This document shows, in pieces, positions 63,309 to 64,000 of a stretch of 64,000 nt of DNA. The stretch comes from Amaranthus tricolor. Taxonomy: Eukaryota; Streptophyta; Magnoliopsida; Caryophyllales; Amaranthaceae. The notes beneath the pieces were generated by a model. The model worked only from the letters and a program-made list of their open reading frames with translations, did no database searches and was not told the origin of the DNA. The position numbers were made by a program, and so were the translations under genes. The stretch is from contig NC_080056.1 of NCBI RefSeq assembly GCF_026212465.1, forward strand, positions 19,111,246 to 19,175,245. Direction: 5' to 3'. Every line of letters starts with the position of its first letter. Position 1 is the first letter of the stretch.

Positions 63309-64000
63309 CTGCATTACATATGGTTTCATCAGTTTTTCTTCTTTGTATTCTCTTACACTTCATACCACTCTCATCAAATTTTACATCCAAGAAAAACAAA
63401 AGTTTTTCTGAAAGATAAACAAGAACAATAAGGAAAAAGTTATATTTTTTTAACCACTATGCCTATTAAATCTTGTATAGTTGGTCCTGATAGAGTATAT
63501 AACATATCTTGGGGCCTCAACCATCAGTTTAAGCTTTTGGTTGAGTTGTTTCCTTAACATGATATTAGAGCCAATGTGACACGAGGTCACAGGTTGGAAT
63601 CTCAACCAACCCTCAAATTCAAGTGGAATATCCCACACTAGGAATGAGGAGCGCCTAAGTTTCATTCACATTTCTAGGCCAAAGGGCTCTCGTATAAGGG
63701 GGCGTGTTAGAGTATATAACATATCCCGAGGCATCAACCATCATCTAGCTTTTGGTTGAGTTGGTTCCTTAACAGGTGCTACATCATCAAAATTCGTAAT
63801 AAACTGTATTTTTTGAGGGCCCCTCGTCTTAGGGGTTAAATGCTGAAGTTCTGGACTTATTTTAACAGATAAAAGTTAAGAGTCATAAACAAAATTTATG
63901 TTACCTTAAAGATCAGACGACCTAGGTTTTGCAATTTGGTTTATTCCAGAAATTACCTTTCTAAAACTACCTTACATAACTTGATTAACTTCATTATATT
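63309..64000. other. Probable intron sequence upstream of the first visible kinase exon
   Basis: The exon at 63308 opens after an AG acceptor (ATGTAATGCAG), so this stretch should be intron of the same gene, with earlier exons outside the window. No further kinase-gene exon is seen here. It contains the miniature LTR element at 63488-63774. Confidence 0.6.
63488..63774 (+). mobile_element. SMART/TRIM-like miniature LTR element (287 bp)
   Basis: LTRs of 72 bp (63488-63559, TGATAGAGTATATAACATAT...TTAACA) and 70 bp (63705-63774, TGTTAGAGTATATAACATAT...TTAACA) frame a 145-bp interior. The interior opens at once with TGATATTAGAGCC, a near match to the initiator-tRNA primer site TGGTATCAGAGCC, and closes with a polypurine tract TAAGGGGGCG. 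The flanks GGTCC and GGTGC match at four of five positions, as for an aged 5-bp target duplication. No coding capacity. It is among the smallest complete LTR elements possible. Confidence 0.8.

Noticed and set aside
63560..63610. tRNA-like or SINE A/B box signal
   Set aside because: The TATTAGAGCC motif is better explained as the primer site of the miniature LTR element; no cloverleaf could be drawn and there is no poly-A tail. Kept only as an alternative in the findings.

Overview
This 64-kb window comes from the nuclear genome of a flowering plant. It is AT-rich, with GT-AG introns, plant TATA boxes and plant transposon families. Two host genes are certain: a pectin methylesterase/invertase-inhibitor gene and most of an IRE-type AGC kinase gene. 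The style of the sequence suggests a eudicot. MITE ends of the GAGACGGTCTC type would fit Caryophyllales, but that is only a hint. Roughly 55-60 % of the window can be assigned to transposable elements, many nested in one another. I see no rRNA, tRNA, CRISPR array, organelle gene or virus genome.

Layout. 1-9690: the right-hand part of a CACTA (En/Spm) DNA transposon on the minus strand, carrying a decayed TNPA-like gene and a TNP2-like transposase pseudogene. The TNP2 gene contains a 1.28-kb tandem duplication. A 1391-bp Mutator-like Pack-MULE with a perfect 9-bp target duplication and a captured piece of a peptide-N-glycosidase A gene sits in an intron of the TNPA-like gene. 9694-24535: an LTR-like repeat (copy A), split by an 11.6-kb LTR element (12253-23867) with 3.7-kb LTRs, a 5-bp target duplication and no protein-coding capacity (a LARD). 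25002-33003: a mariner-like element with TA target duplications and a broken DD39D-type transposase; a second copy (copy B) of the LTR-like repeat lies inside it.

33004-40254: mostly non-coding, with two foldback/minisatellite structures, a long (TA)n tract, MITEs and the intronless PMEI-domain gene (35952-36572, minus). 40255-45255: a complete Ty1/copia retrotransposon with identical 199-bp LTRs, a perfect 5-bp target duplication and an uninterrupted 1502-residue polyprotein, so very young and possibly still autonomous. 45385-46667: a cluster of Stowaway-like MITEs. 49476-52280: a 2.8-kb copia derivative that keeps only gag and protease between 641-bp LTRs. 53309-55960: TNP2 and copia relics.

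57975-63308: twelve exons (minus strand) of an IRE-family serine/threonine kinase gene that continues beyond the right edge. The kinase catalytic motifs and splice sites are intact. One intron and the sequence just upstream of the first visible exon hold two copies, in opposite orientation, of a tiny (<300 bp) LTR element with about 70-bp LTRs (SMART/TRIM-like). The genes do not form a pathway. The window is best read as two ordinary plant genes separated by layered transposon insertions whose relative order can be worked out from the nesting. I found no convincing new functional system; the notable items are the nested and non-autonomous elements.
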